A stretch of 10,375 nt of DNA, taken from assembly GCA_036003885.1 (NCBI GenBank), contig DASYSA010000588.1, positions 1-10,375 of the forward strand. Direction: 5' to 3'. How positions within the stretch are numbered: position 1 is the stretch's first letter; every line of letters begins with the position of its first letter. The notes under the pieces were generated by a model. It saw nothing but the letters and a program-made list of their open reading frames with translations. It was not told where the DNA came from and ran no database searches. Shown piece by piece: positions 1 to 6,818 of this stretch. This stretch comes from DASYSA01 sp036003885. Lineage in GTDB: Bacteria; Acidobacteriota; Blastocatellia; UBA7656. Both the position numbers and the translations under genes were made by a program.

Positions 1-157
1 GTCGACTCGGTCACCCATAAGGGAGTTTCTGGAGAGAGAACACCGCATCAAAGCAGCTAGTCGATGAAACTCTGACTACTTCCAATGGACTAGTGATTTC
101 AATGTTACAGGAAACTAGTATTCACGACGTTCCCGTTGTGCTTGAGCCTTGCCGCGC
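1..157. other. non-coding 3' flank of the acyl-CoA synthetase
   Basis: I see no gene here. The hexamer palindrome ACTAGT occurs twice (89-94 and 114-119). A 6-bp inverted repeat, TTGAGC at 142-147 and GCTCAA at 156-161, overlaps the synthetase stop codon. It has no T-tract on the minus strand, so I do not call it a terminator. Confidence 0.5.
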
Positions 158-1714
158 TCAAATCTGGCGGCCGGACCTCTCCCAATAGGGAGCCCGCAGC
201 TTGCGTTTGAATATCTTTCCAGAGTCCTCGCGCGGCAGCTCGCTTCGAAATTCTATTACTTTCGGCACCTTGTAGCGCGCGAGCTTTTCCGACAGGAACT
301 CGCACACAGTAGCAGCTCCAAGCTCCACCCCCGGCTCGAGTTGAATGTAGGCGCACAGCGACTCGCCGTATTCCTCGTCCGGAATACCGAACACTGCTGA
401 GTCGTGAACGCCGGGCATCGCAGTCAGCACCCCTTCGATCTCTGCCGGGTAGATGTTCACGCCGCCCGAAATCACCATGTCCCGCTTCCGGTCGCAGAGG
501 AACAGATAGCCCTCTTCGTCCACGTAGCCGATATCGCCGACCGTGAACAGACCCTCGCGTTCGATCTCGCGCCGTTGCTGATCGAGTCCATTGTACGTAA
601 AGCCAGGGAATCCCTCGATGCAAACATAGACCTCTCCCACCTGGTTTGGCCCAAGCCGGTTGCCCAGATCGTCGTACACTCGCACGATTCCCCCGTCTAT
701 TGGACGGCCGACCGTCCCCGGCTTGCGCAGCGCCTCTTCACTCGTGTGAAACACAACCGCTCCCGTTTCGGTCGCGCCGTAGTACTCGTTAATCACCGGA
801 CCCCACCACTTGATCATCTCGTGTTTGACCTCCGGCGGACACGGAGCCGCGGCGTGTACTACGAATTTCAGCGAGGAGAGGTCATACTTTCGCTTAGTCT
901 CCTGCGGAAGTTTGAGCAGCCGCACGAACATCGTAGGCACCATGTGGAGGTGGGTGATTCGATATCGCTCGATCAGTTGAAGCAACTGCTCCGGATCAAA
1001 GCGCGGTTGCAGGACACAAAACCCTCCATTTTTCGTTGCATATAGTCCATAGGTGTTCGGCGCGCTGTGATACATCGGTCCGGTTACAACCGTGCGAAAG
1101 TCGCCGCCCGGCCTTAGACCAAAAACCACCTCGACCATCGCCGCGAGCTTTGCGGCTGATTGTGCAGTATAGGGATCGCGTCGAACTCCCTTTGGATTTC
1201 CGGTAGTCCCTGAGGTGTAGATCATGCTCGAAGGTGGCGGCGGCAAAGAGAGTTGTCGCGGCTCGTGCCCGGCCACCCAGTCGCTCCAAATTGACATATT
1301 TCGGGGCGGCGCGCACTGCTGCTGCGAAAGACCGTACGCAGCCTGTATTTCAGGCGGCGTCGATACTATCAGAGTCTCAACCCCATCTGGTATTCCGGCC
1401 CGCACCTGGGGCAGAAGGTCGGTATGCACGACAAGCACCTTCGCCTTGCAGTCGCGCAGTATGTACGCGGCCTCCTCTTCTTGAAAGTGCCAGTTAATGG
1501 GAACGGCATGACCACCTACCGCATTCGCCGCCATCGACGCCTCGAAAAATGGAAAGTCATTGCGCAACATGATGGCAACGGAGTCCCCAGCCACAATCCC
1601 CAGCTGTGAGAGTCCGGTCGCCGCGCGAGCCACGTTCTCCAGCAACTGGGCCTGGGGCAGCTCTCGATCCCCGCTCAGGATCACCTGCTTTAGACCTGTA
1701 AGGGCATCTGACAT
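158..1714 (-). CDS. AMP-forming acyl-CoA synthetase (FadD-like)
   Basis: This gene encodes a 518-residue cytoplasmic class I adenylate-forming enzyme that should activate a carboxylic acid with ATP to an acyl-adenylate and transfer it to CoA. The P-loop-like A3 motif YTSGTTGNPKG is at residues 166-176, the A5 motif YYGATET at 311-317, the A7/A8 region with TVGDIGYVDEEG and DRKRDMVISGG at 391-418, and the C-terminal A10 motif PREDSGKIFKRK carries the expected catalytic lysine (K500). Length and domain order are normal for fatty-acyl-CoA ligases, and no carrier-protein domain is attached. The ATG at 1714 is the first possible start because an in-frame TAA lies two codons upstream; the ribosome binding site is weak. 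The substrate cannot be read from sequence: medium or long fatty acids are likely, aromatic or steroid acids possible. The neighbours give no pathway clue. Confidence 0.93.
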   Translation of the reverse strand: MSDALTGLKQVILSGDRELPQAQLLENVARAATGLSQLGIVAGDSVAIMLRNDFPFFEASMAANAVGGHAVPINWHFQEEEAAYILRDCKAKVLVVHTDLLPQVRAGIPDGVETLIVSTPPEIQAAYGLSQQQCAPPRNMSIWSDWVAGHEPRQLSLPPPPSSMIYTSGTTGNPKGVRRDPYTAQSAAKLAAMVEVVFGLRPGGDFRTVVTGPMYHSAPNTYGLYATKNGGFCVLQPRFDPEQLLQLIERYRITHLHMVPTMFVRLLKLPQETKRKYDLSSLKFVVHAAAPCPPEVKHEMIKWWGPVINEYYGATETGAVVFHTSEEALRKPGTVGRPIDGGIVRVYDDLGNRLGPNQVGEVYVCIEGFPGFTYNGLDQQRREIEREGLFTVGDIGYVDEEGYLFLCDRKRDMVISGGVNIYPAEIEGVLTAMPGVHDSAVFGIPDEEYGESLCAYIQLEPGVELGAATVCEFLSEKLARYKVPKVIEFRSELPREDSGKIFKRKLRAPYWERSGRQI

Positions 1715-1733
1715 GGCTTAGGCTCGCAAAGTG

Positions 1734-1743
1734 CCGACGTCGG
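1734..1743. promoter_or_regulatory. 10-bp perfect palindrome upstream of the synthetase start
   Basis: CCGACGTCGG is a perfect 10-bp palindrome ending 19 nt upstream of the synthetase ATG. Its position suits an operator or a small 5' UTR hairpin, but a palindrome of this length can arise by chance and no regulator gene is nearby. I found no convincing -35/-10 pair for this gene. Confidence 0.22.
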
Positions 1744-1824
1744 ATCTGCATCACCAGCACAAAAGGTAACAGTAATGCAGCCTAGCTGAACCGTCCCATT
1801 TTGTCATCATCCGGCGGCATCGAA

Positions 1825-1885
1825 GGAGAATGGAGAATGGATATCCCTTTCATTCTCAATTCTCCATTCTTCATTTTCAATTTTG
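1825..1885. repeat. inverted heptanucleotide repeat array (NATTCTC family)
   Basis: On the plus strand two GGAGAAT heptads plus GG (1825-1840) are followed, after a short A/T-rich spacer, by five heptads in the opposite orientation: CATTCTC (1851), AATTCTC (1858), CATTCTT (1865), CATTTTC (1872) and AATTTTG (1879). The left arm matches the complement of 1857-1872 at 14 of 16 positions, and of 1850-1865 equally well, so several hairpin registers are possible. The array lies beyond the DUF1573 terminator and about 110 bp upstream of the acyl-CoA synthetase start. It resembles in kind the short tandemly repeated repetitive (STRR) heptamers known from cyanobacteria; its function is unknown. Confidence 0.8.
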
Positions 1886-1898
1886 GTTTCGTGTCCAC

Positions 1899-1956
1899 AA
1901 AAAAACGGGGGCGAGCCACCCCTCCCCATCAACTCGGGAGAGGCCGCTTGCCCCCG
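1899..1956 (-). terminator. intrinsic terminator of the DUF1573 gene
   Basis: Read on the minus strand, a GC-rich 11-nt arm (complement of 1946-1956) pairs with the complement of 1906-1916 with a single mismatched position. A shorter inner stem lies within it (CTCCC 1922-1926, GGGAG 1936-1940). The stem is followed at once by seven T residues (A-run at 1899-1905 on the plus strand). This is the classic Rho-independent layout. It begins about 30 nt after the DUF1573 stop, and a further small hairpin (GGCTTC/GAAGCC, 1960-1977) sits between stop and terminator. Confidence 0.82.
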
Positions 1957-1986
1957 CTCGGCTTCTATTGCGAAGCCTGGATATCC

Positions 1987-2394
1987 CTATTCCGACGCGA
2001 AAGTGGCGCGAAGTGTCAGGACGAATTGTTGCTTGTCCGGATCATTCGTCACGACGGTTGCGGTCTTAACCACTTCGCCCTTGTATGCTTCGGTCTTCTC
2101 GACGGCAAGAGTAATGCCACCTTCCTTACCAGGCGCCACTACTTTATCAAAGTTGCTGGTCGTACAGCCGCAAGATGGGCTGACACTCTTGATCTCCAGG
2201 TCCCCTTGCCCTTCATTCTTGATTTTGAATGTATAGGTGAGGGGTGTGCCGGGCTTAACGGATCCAAAGGAATGCTCGAGAGACGCAATGGCCAGCCTGG
2301 GCGGTCCTGCGTGGAATGCCTTCACTCGGGCCGATACCGAAAATGCGAGTACCATAAAGATCGGCACCAAAACAACGGCTGTTCTTGATTTCAT
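1987..2394 (-). CDS. exported DUF1573 domain protein
   Basis: This 135-residue protein has an N-terminal signal sequence (basic MKSR, then a hydrophobic stretch to about residue 22, with possible cleavage near SVSA or RVKA). A single DUF1573 immunoglobulin-like beta domain follows at about residues 33-132. The family signature is visible: FGSVKPGTPLTYTFKIKNEG at 43-62, then SCGCTT with C75 and C77, then a G-x-V-x-K-x-A-T-V-x-T-N-D-P strand near the end. DUF1573 proteins are exported and widespread in Bacteroidetes, Planctomycetes and Acidobacteria, but their molecular role is not established. The start is well supported: GGAGG lies 7 nt upstream of the ATG. It appears monocistronic, with its own terminator and a 292-bp upstream gap. 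Confidence 0.9.
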   Translation of the reverse strand: MKSRTAVVLVPIFMVLAFSVSARVKAFHAGPPRLAIASLEHSFGSVKPGTPLTYTFKIKNEGQGDLEIKSVSPSCGCTTSNFDKVVAPGKEGGITLAVEKTEAYKGEVVKTATVVTNDPDKQQFVLTLRATFASE

Positions 2395-2686
2395 TCAGCT
2401 ACCTCCAAAGAGTGAGATTCTGCAAAACAACGGTCGCCATAACCGTCTGATGAAACGTCAGCGACATCCCTAATAACGTCCGGTACTGCAATCCGGTTAC
2501 AGCTGACAGGCGAAAATATCCGATCGCCCCGCCGAGTAGACGACAATGCTGAGAAAGAAGAGGGCATGGTGGACCGAAATATGACTTTCATAGAGTATGT
2601 CGCAGGCACTAACTATACCCTATTTTGCCTCAACGCGCCGACCTAATGAGAGCGGGAATCCTTCGGCATCGGTTGAAGCGCCGGAG
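2395..2686. other. 292-bp gap between the DUF4328 and DUF1573 genes
   Basis: This gap should hold the DUF1573 promoter. A -10-like TATAGT occurs on the minus strand around 2613-2618 but has no good -35 partner at standard spacing, so I do not call a promoter. A 72-codon GTG-started frame ends in an ATGA overlap with the DUF1573 start, but it has no recognisable family and reads like chance sequence. No heptad array or REP-like unit is visible. Confidence 0.45.
2402..2406 (-). promoter_or_regulatory. Shine-Dalgarno site of the DUF1573 gene
   Basis: GGAGG on the minus strand lies 7 nt upstream of the DUF1573 ATG. It is the strongest ribosome binding site in the window and fixes that start. Confidence 0.85.
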
Positions 2687-3187
2687 TTATTGGGCTGAAT
2701 GAGCCGCTCCACGCTCTTGTACCCCGTGGTCTATGATCAAACGCCTGTGCTTCTCTTCCTGTCGGGCATCTATCTCCTTGACGATAAGAAAGGCGAACGC
2801 AGCTCCCAGCATACTCAGGCCATCAGAAATCATCCCCGTCAACGATCCAGCCTGAAGCTGGTTCTCGCCAGGTTGTGAAAGAAGCATTACGTAGACTCGA
2901 TTTGCCACGGCAGAGGCGACCCAACAACCCCACCACAATCCAATCAAGGAGGTCTTGGAGGAGTATTGTCGTGTCGAGTGTGGGTGCTGCTTGAAATAAG
3001 CATCCGACATGCCGACGTCAGGGTTGCTGTCTTTCCAGAGCTCTCCCAGGACATCGTACGGACGAACGAGATTCATAATTGGCACGAAGAACCAGCCGAC
3101 TGCCCATCCGGGCGAGTATCTTGGCCTGACAACGCCTAACGCCGGCAGATTTCTGTGGACTCGGTAAATCCAGATCAGGAATAGCAC
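2687..3187 (-). pseudogene. 5'-truncated DUF4328 membrane protein
   Basis: The frame encodes 166 residues from a GTG at 3187, and the in-frame stop upstream is at 3245-3247. The sequence begins inside a hydrophobic segment (LFLIWIYRVHRNLPALG). The DUF4328 signature then follows: YSPGWAVGWFFVPIMNLV at 24-41, RPYDVLGELWKDSNP at 42-56, and two further hydrophobic segments at about 81-105 and 118-137. As I know the family, its members carry an additional N-terminal transmembrane region before this point. Only 100 bp separate this GTG from the M1 peptidase stop, so that part cannot fit, and no clear Shine-Dalgarno precedes the GTG. I therefore read it as truncated at the 5' end. A short but functional variant is possible because the rest is intact. 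Function is unknown; an inner-membrane location is likely. Confidence 0.65.
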
Positions 3188-3253
3188 TTTGAAGATTCGG
3201 ACTCTGATCTGGTCCCCTTTGATGTATTGATTTGGAACTGCGGATCACAGCGA

Positions 3254-3288
3254 ATTTGTGGTTTCGCGTTTGTCGTTTCGCGTTTTCT
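3254..3288. repeat. heptanucleotide repeat array (GTTTCGC family)
   Basis: Five consecutive 7-bp units run along the plus strand: a degenerate ATTTGTG (3254), GTTTCGC (3261), GTTTGTC (3268), GTTTCGC (3275) and GTTTTCT (3282). The last base of the array is the first base, on the plus strand, of the M1 peptidase stop codon (3288-3290). The array therefore forms the start of that gene's 3' UTR and ends about 66 bp before the truncated DUF4328 frame. Unlike the other two arrays I see no inverted arm. Confidence 0.72.
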
Positions 3289-4910
3289 TAACTCTTGGTG
3301 ACGTCGACGTAGTACAGATCAGAGGCAACCTCAAACTCTTCTCTTTTCAGTGCGGTCTTCAGGGTCTGCCATTCCGTCGTAGGATGGATGAGCTGCCAAT
3401 CCCTCCTGCTACCGACCCTCACAGGCATGGCAAACTCTTTGACTGCGGCTCTCCACCGGTAAGAAACCGTGCCGTCGCTCTCCTGAAATCGCAACTCCAG
3501 CGCCGGCAGAGCCGCCTGCCGGAGATACTGGTCGAAGATGGGAGTCAGATTCAAGCCGGTCTGCTCATTGAAGAACTTCACGATATCTTCGGTCATGATG
3601 TTGCGATACTTGAACCGGCTGCAGTAATCCCTCAGAAGCTTCCACCAGCGAGTGTCATTATCAATGACCGAGCGCAATGTATTGAGGAAGAGCGCGCCCT
3701 TGAAATACTGATCCTGCGAAGGACTCTGATTGACTTCGTGAGCAGTTATGATCGGCTTCTGGTTTCGGACTTTCGGCTTGTAGCCGTTCGTGTACTTGAG
3801 GGCGTCTTCCCTTCCGAACATAGCTTCGACATAGACGCACTCAGCGTAGGTCGCCCAGCCTTCGTGGATCCACTCGTCGGAGACATCCCTGGTAGTGATG
3901 CTGTTGCCGAACCATTCGTGCGCGCTTTCGTGAACAATGATGAAATCGAATTTGAGACTGACTCCGACGCCTGTCCAGTCCCTCTCGAGATAGCCGTTCG
4001 CAAAGTGGTTGCCATAGGTGACGGCGCTCTGGTGCTCCATTCCGGAGTACGGAACCTCGATCAACTTGTAGCCGTCTTTCTTGAAGGGGTATTCGCCGAA
4101 GTACTTTTGAAAAGCCTCGAGCATCGGCCTCGCCTGCGCGAATTGTTTCTTTGCTTTCTCCAGGTTCTCCGGCAGACAGTAGAAATCCAGTGTGAGGTCG
4201 CCGAGCTTGTCGCTGAAGTGTTCGTAGCTGGCAATATTGAGCGAAACGCAGTAGTTGTTGATGGGATAGTGAATCGCCCAGTCATAGCGGGTGTAACCGT
4301 CACCGAGGTCGGTCTTGCCTTCCAGTCGTCCGTTGGAGACATCTATGAGGTTGCTGGGAATGGCGACGCGGAGACGCATGTTCTCTACTTCATCGCGCAG
4401 CTGATCTTTATTGGGCCACCATATGCTTGCGCCAATCCCCTGGCACGCGGTGGTGATCCAGTGACGGCCCGCGGGGTCTTTGCGGAAGCTGATCCCTCCG
4501 AAGCGTCCCTGCTCCTGTGGCATGCCGGAGTAGTAAAACTCGATGGACTGCATCGAGTCTTTCTTGAGAGTCGCGGGAAAGTCCACGAACACCGTGCCCA
4601 GCTCCCGCGTGTATTTCAGTTCAGTTGAACCGAGCAGGATCTTGTCGACATTGAGGTTGGCAAAGAGGTCGAGTTGGATCCGAGTATCGTCCTTCAGCAT
4701 CTTGAATCGGATCGTATTCTTTCCGCTGATGGATTTCTTCTCGGGATCAACGCGAATGTCGAGATCGTAGGAGAGCAGGTCATTGTTCGCCCGCCACTGA
4801 CTGTACTCCCCGCGCAGGATGTCGGCCCGTGACGGTGCTTGTTGTGGCGGTGCTTGCGCTGGAACAGAGATGGTCAACGCGAGCAGCGACAAAGAGATTA
4901 GCTTTGTCAT
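3288..4910 (-). CDS. secreted M1 family zinc metallo-aminopeptidase
   Basis: This 540-residue enzyme should release N-terminal amino acids from peptides outside the cytoplasm. A signal peptide (MTKLISLSLLALTISVPAQA) is followed by the M1 N-terminal beta domain (about 40-235) and the thermolysin-like catalytic domain. The zinc site HESAH is at 327-331, with the third ligand E350 in WIHEGWATY at the usual spacing. The exopeptidase motif is the variant SGMEHQ (289-294) instead of the canonical GAMEN, and the likely transition-state tyrosine is Y402 in YFKGALF. All key residues are present. At 540 residues it is shorter than many M1 enzymes and lacks a large C-terminal helical domain. The ATG lies inside a heptad repeat, and no Shine-Dalgarno is visible. 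An in-frame TGA two codons upstream excludes an earlier start. It probably shares a transcript with the S10 gene 110 bp upstream. Confidence 0.94.
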   Translation of the reverse strand: MTKLISLSLLALTISVPAQAPPQQAPSRADILRGEYSQWRANNDLLSYDLDIRVDPEKKSISGKNTIRFKMLKDDTRIQLDLFANLNVDKILLGSTELKYTRELGTVFVDFPATLKKDSMQSIEFYYSGMPQEQGRFGGISFRKDPAGRHWITTACQGIGASIWWPNKDQLRDEVENMRLRVAIPSNLIDVSNGRLEGKTDLGDGYTRYDWAIHYPINNYCVSLNIASYEHFSDKLGDLTLDFYCLPENLEKAKKQFAQARPMLEAFQKYFGEYPFKKDGYKLIEVPYSGMEHQSAVTYGNHFANGYLERDWTGVGVSLKFDFIIVHESAHEWFGNSITTRDVSDEWIHEGWATYAECVYVEAMFGREDALKYTNGYKPKVRNQKPIITAHEVNQSPSQDQYFKGALFLNTLRSVIDNDTRWWKLLRDYCSRFKYRNIMTEDIVKFFNEQTGLNLTPIFDQYLRQAALPALELRFQESDGTVSYRWRAAVKEFAMPVRVGSRRDWQLIHPTTEWQTLKTALKREEFEVASDLYYVDVTKS

Positions 4911-5015
4911 TGGTCACTTGTCATTGATCACTTGTCACTTGTCTTCGGTCATCGTGCTCGCGGAGAGCATCGCCACTGACGAGTGACAAATGACCAATGA
5001 CAAGTGACTAATGAC
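4906..5015. repeat. inverted pair of heptanucleotide arrays (NARTGAC family) spanning the M1 start
   Basis: On the plus strand, 4978-5015 reads GAC followed by five heptads: GAGTGAC, AAATGAC, CAATGAC, AAGTGAC, TAATGAC. The segment 4906-4943 carries the same kind of array in reverse orientation. The 38-nt arms are complementary at 34 positions. In minus-strand RNA two of the four remaining positions are G-U pairs and two are A-C mismatches. The 34-nt loop contains a smaller stem (TGCTC 4955-4959, GAGCA 4965-4969). The array fills the spacer between S10 and M1: it begins 5 nt after the S10 stop and ends inside the M1 gene, whose ATG (4908-4910) belongs to the last CAATGAC unit. The unit resembles STRR heptamers known in cyanobacteria. 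Confidence 0.88.
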
Positions 5016-5020
5016 AGAAT

Positions 5021-6586
5021 CTATTGTGAGGCGGCCGCTTCGTTCCTGGCCGTGCCGTTGATGAAGTTAGACACGTCCTTGTGCAGCTTCTCGCGCGATT
5101 TCTTCTCGATGTACATCATGTGTCCGGCTTCGTAGTACGTGAAGCTGATGTTCTTTCGGATTGACGGTTCGAGACTCATGTGCGACACGGTGTGCTCGAT
5201 CCCGTTGAAGGGCGTGGCGAGATCGTAATACCCGCAAATCACCAACACCTTCAAAAAGGTCTGCTGTGTCATTGCCGAACGCAAGGCTTCCGCGGGCTGG
5301 CCGGGCTGCCCTTGATCCCACGGCTGCACCCGCGCGGAGAGCGTGTAGTACATCTCGGTGTTCCACTTCAGCTCGCGGCGCACATAGTCCTGAAACATCG
5401 CGACATAGGAACCATCGTACGACGCCAGGCTTGAGTCGTATTCGTAACGCTCTCCGGCGGCGTCCGAGTCCATCCCCAGGAAGCGAGAATCGATTCGTCC
5501 GAGGGTCTGGCGTTTGTCGCGCAGAAGCTCCTTGAACCAGCGCTGCGGCTGGACGCGCAGGTTGGTCTGCTCAATGTATTCCGGCGACAGCCCGGTGAAG
5601 CGCGCCAGGTTCTTGACAACCTTCTGATACTCAGCTTGAGGCAGTTCGTCTCCCTTCTCGAGCGCCGCGGCGTATTCGCCGTGAGCAAACTGGCGGGCTT
5701 GCTGCGCCACCTCGCCAATGCTGAGTTTTTGCAGGTCGGGCGGCAGCAGTTTGTGATACCACGCCGATGTCACGAAAGTGGGTACAAAGAAGATCGTCCG
5801 GTCATCCGCGCCCCAGTTGCCGAACCCGACCGAGGACAACAGCGCGATGCCATTCAGATAGATCTGATGACGTTGCTGCAAAACAATAGAGAGTTGCGCA
5901 GAGCGAGTGGTGCCGTAGCTTTCGCCGATCAGGTATTTTGGCGACGCCCACCGCTCGTTGCGGGTGAGGTATTGGTAGATGAAATCCGCGAAGAAAGTGG
6001 CGTCTTGCAAAACGCCATAGAACTGCGTCGTGTTCTCGCCGGGGGCCGGGCGGCTGAAGCCGGTTGAAATCGCATCCACGAACACCATATCGGTGGCATC
6101 GAGAAACGAATCGCCATTCTCGATGATCGAGTACGGCGCGGGCATGCCGTGGCCATCGTCAGTCAGCACGATGCGTTTCGGACCCAGCCCCATGTGGGTA
6201 TAGGAAGAGGCGGAACCGGGACCACCATTGTAGACGAACGACAGCGGCCGTTTAGAGGTGTCCGTCACGTCTTCCTTGGTGTAGCCGACGAAGAAGAAAG
6301 TCGCCTTCGGCGAACCGTCGTCGGCCTTGATCACGTAAGTTGCTGCTGTCGCTGTGTAGTTGATCTGTTGTCCGCCAATGCGAGCGCTGTGATGTGTGAC
6401 TGAAGATTTTTCTTCCGGCGGAGGTCCGCGCCGTTGCTGTCCCTGCTCCCCCTGTTGTACCGGCTGCTGAGTCGGTTGCTGCTGTTCAGAACCGGGGCGC
6501 TGGCGCTGCGGGTTGTTCTGCGCCAACGACAAACATGCAGTCAGCACCACTGTCACTACCAGCGTAAGAATGCGACCAATTCTCAT
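5021..6586 (-). CDS. exported S10 family serine carboxypeptidase
   Basis: This 521-residue alpha/beta-hydrolase should remove C-terminal residues from peptides outside the cytoplasm. The oxyanion and substrate-carboxylate motif YNGGPGSAS is at 119-127. The nucleophile is S223 in GESYGTTR, the acid D455 in GYYDLATPFNG and the base H489 in YEAGHMMYI, so the S10 triad is complete and in order. The N-terminus is a signal sequence. LTAC at 15-18 fits a lipobox, so it may be a lipoprotein, but cleavage by signal peptidase I after A22 is equally possible. Residues 23-58 form a Q/P/R-rich linker. The ATG is supported by AAGGAG 8 nt upstream. The M1 aminopeptidase follows after 110 bp. Length and motifs match the bacterial S10 group common in Acidobacteria. 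Confidence 0.94.
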   Translation of the reverse strand: MRIGRILTLVVTVVLTACLSLAQNNPQRQRPGSEQQQPTQQPVQQGEQGQQRRGPPPEEKSSVTHHSARIGGQQINYTATAATYVIKADDGSPKATFFFVGYTKEDVTDTSKRPLSFVYNGGPGSASSYTHMGLGPKRIVLTDDGHGMPAPYSIIENGDSFLDATDMVFVDAISTGFSRPAPGENTTQFYGVLQDATFFADFIYQYLTRNERWASPKYLIGESYGTTRSAQLSIVLQQRHQIYLNGIALLSSVGFGNWGADDRTIFFVPTFVTSAWYHKLLPPDLQKLSIGEVAQQARQFAHGEYAAALEKGDELPQAEYQKVVKNLARFTGLSPEYIEQTNLRVQPQRWFKELLRDKRQTLGRIDSRFLGMDSDAAGERYEYDSSLASYDGSYVAMFQDYVRRELKWNTEMYYTLSARVQPWDQGQPGQPAEALRSAMTQQTFLKVLVICGYYDLATPFNGIEHTVSHMSLEPSIRKNISFTYYEAGHMMYIEKKSREKLHKDVSNFINGTARNEAAASQ

Positions 6587-6594
6587 TTCTCATT

Positions 6595-6600
6595 CTCCTT
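6595..6600 (-). promoter_or_regulatory. Shine-Dalgarno site of the S10 gene
   Basis: AAGGAG on the minus strand lies 8 nt upstream of the S10 ATG. It contrasts with the downstream M1 gene, which has no such site. Confidence 0.8.
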
Positions 6601-6818
6601 TGTTGGTTTGCAGCATTTCCAGTCAGTATGCCCGCAGGAAGTTCCAACAGATCAGTTCTCGGGCCATCTTGCCTCGGCCGCAGTGTGCTGGGAGGAGTTG
6701 TGGTTTCGGCGCAACCCACTTAGGTTGAGGCTCAGGGTCGGCCCCATTCACAACATCATGACTACGATCAAGGCTTTTCCACTGATGACTACGGTCCGAT
6801 GGTGCGCGATCTTATCAT

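Noticed and set aside
142..161. terminator hairpin at the end of the acyl-CoA synthetase gene
   Set aside because: It is a 6-bp stem that includes the stop codon, with no T-tract after it.
2391..2609. 72-codon GTG-started frame overlapping the DUF1573 start by ATGA
   Set aside because: The overlap looks like translational coupling, but the sequence has no family or coding-like composition. DUF1573 also has its own strong Shine-Dalgarno site.
3258..4628. 456-codon open frame on the plus strand opposite the M1 gene
   Set aside because: The minus-strand frame has complete M1 motifs and a signal peptide. The plus-strand translation shows no family, and its start lies in the heptad array. It is an antisense shadow of the codon bias.
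4906..5015. CRISPR array
   Set aside because: The units are contiguous 7-mers without spacers, arranged as an inverted pair; there are no 25-40 bp repeats and no cas genes.
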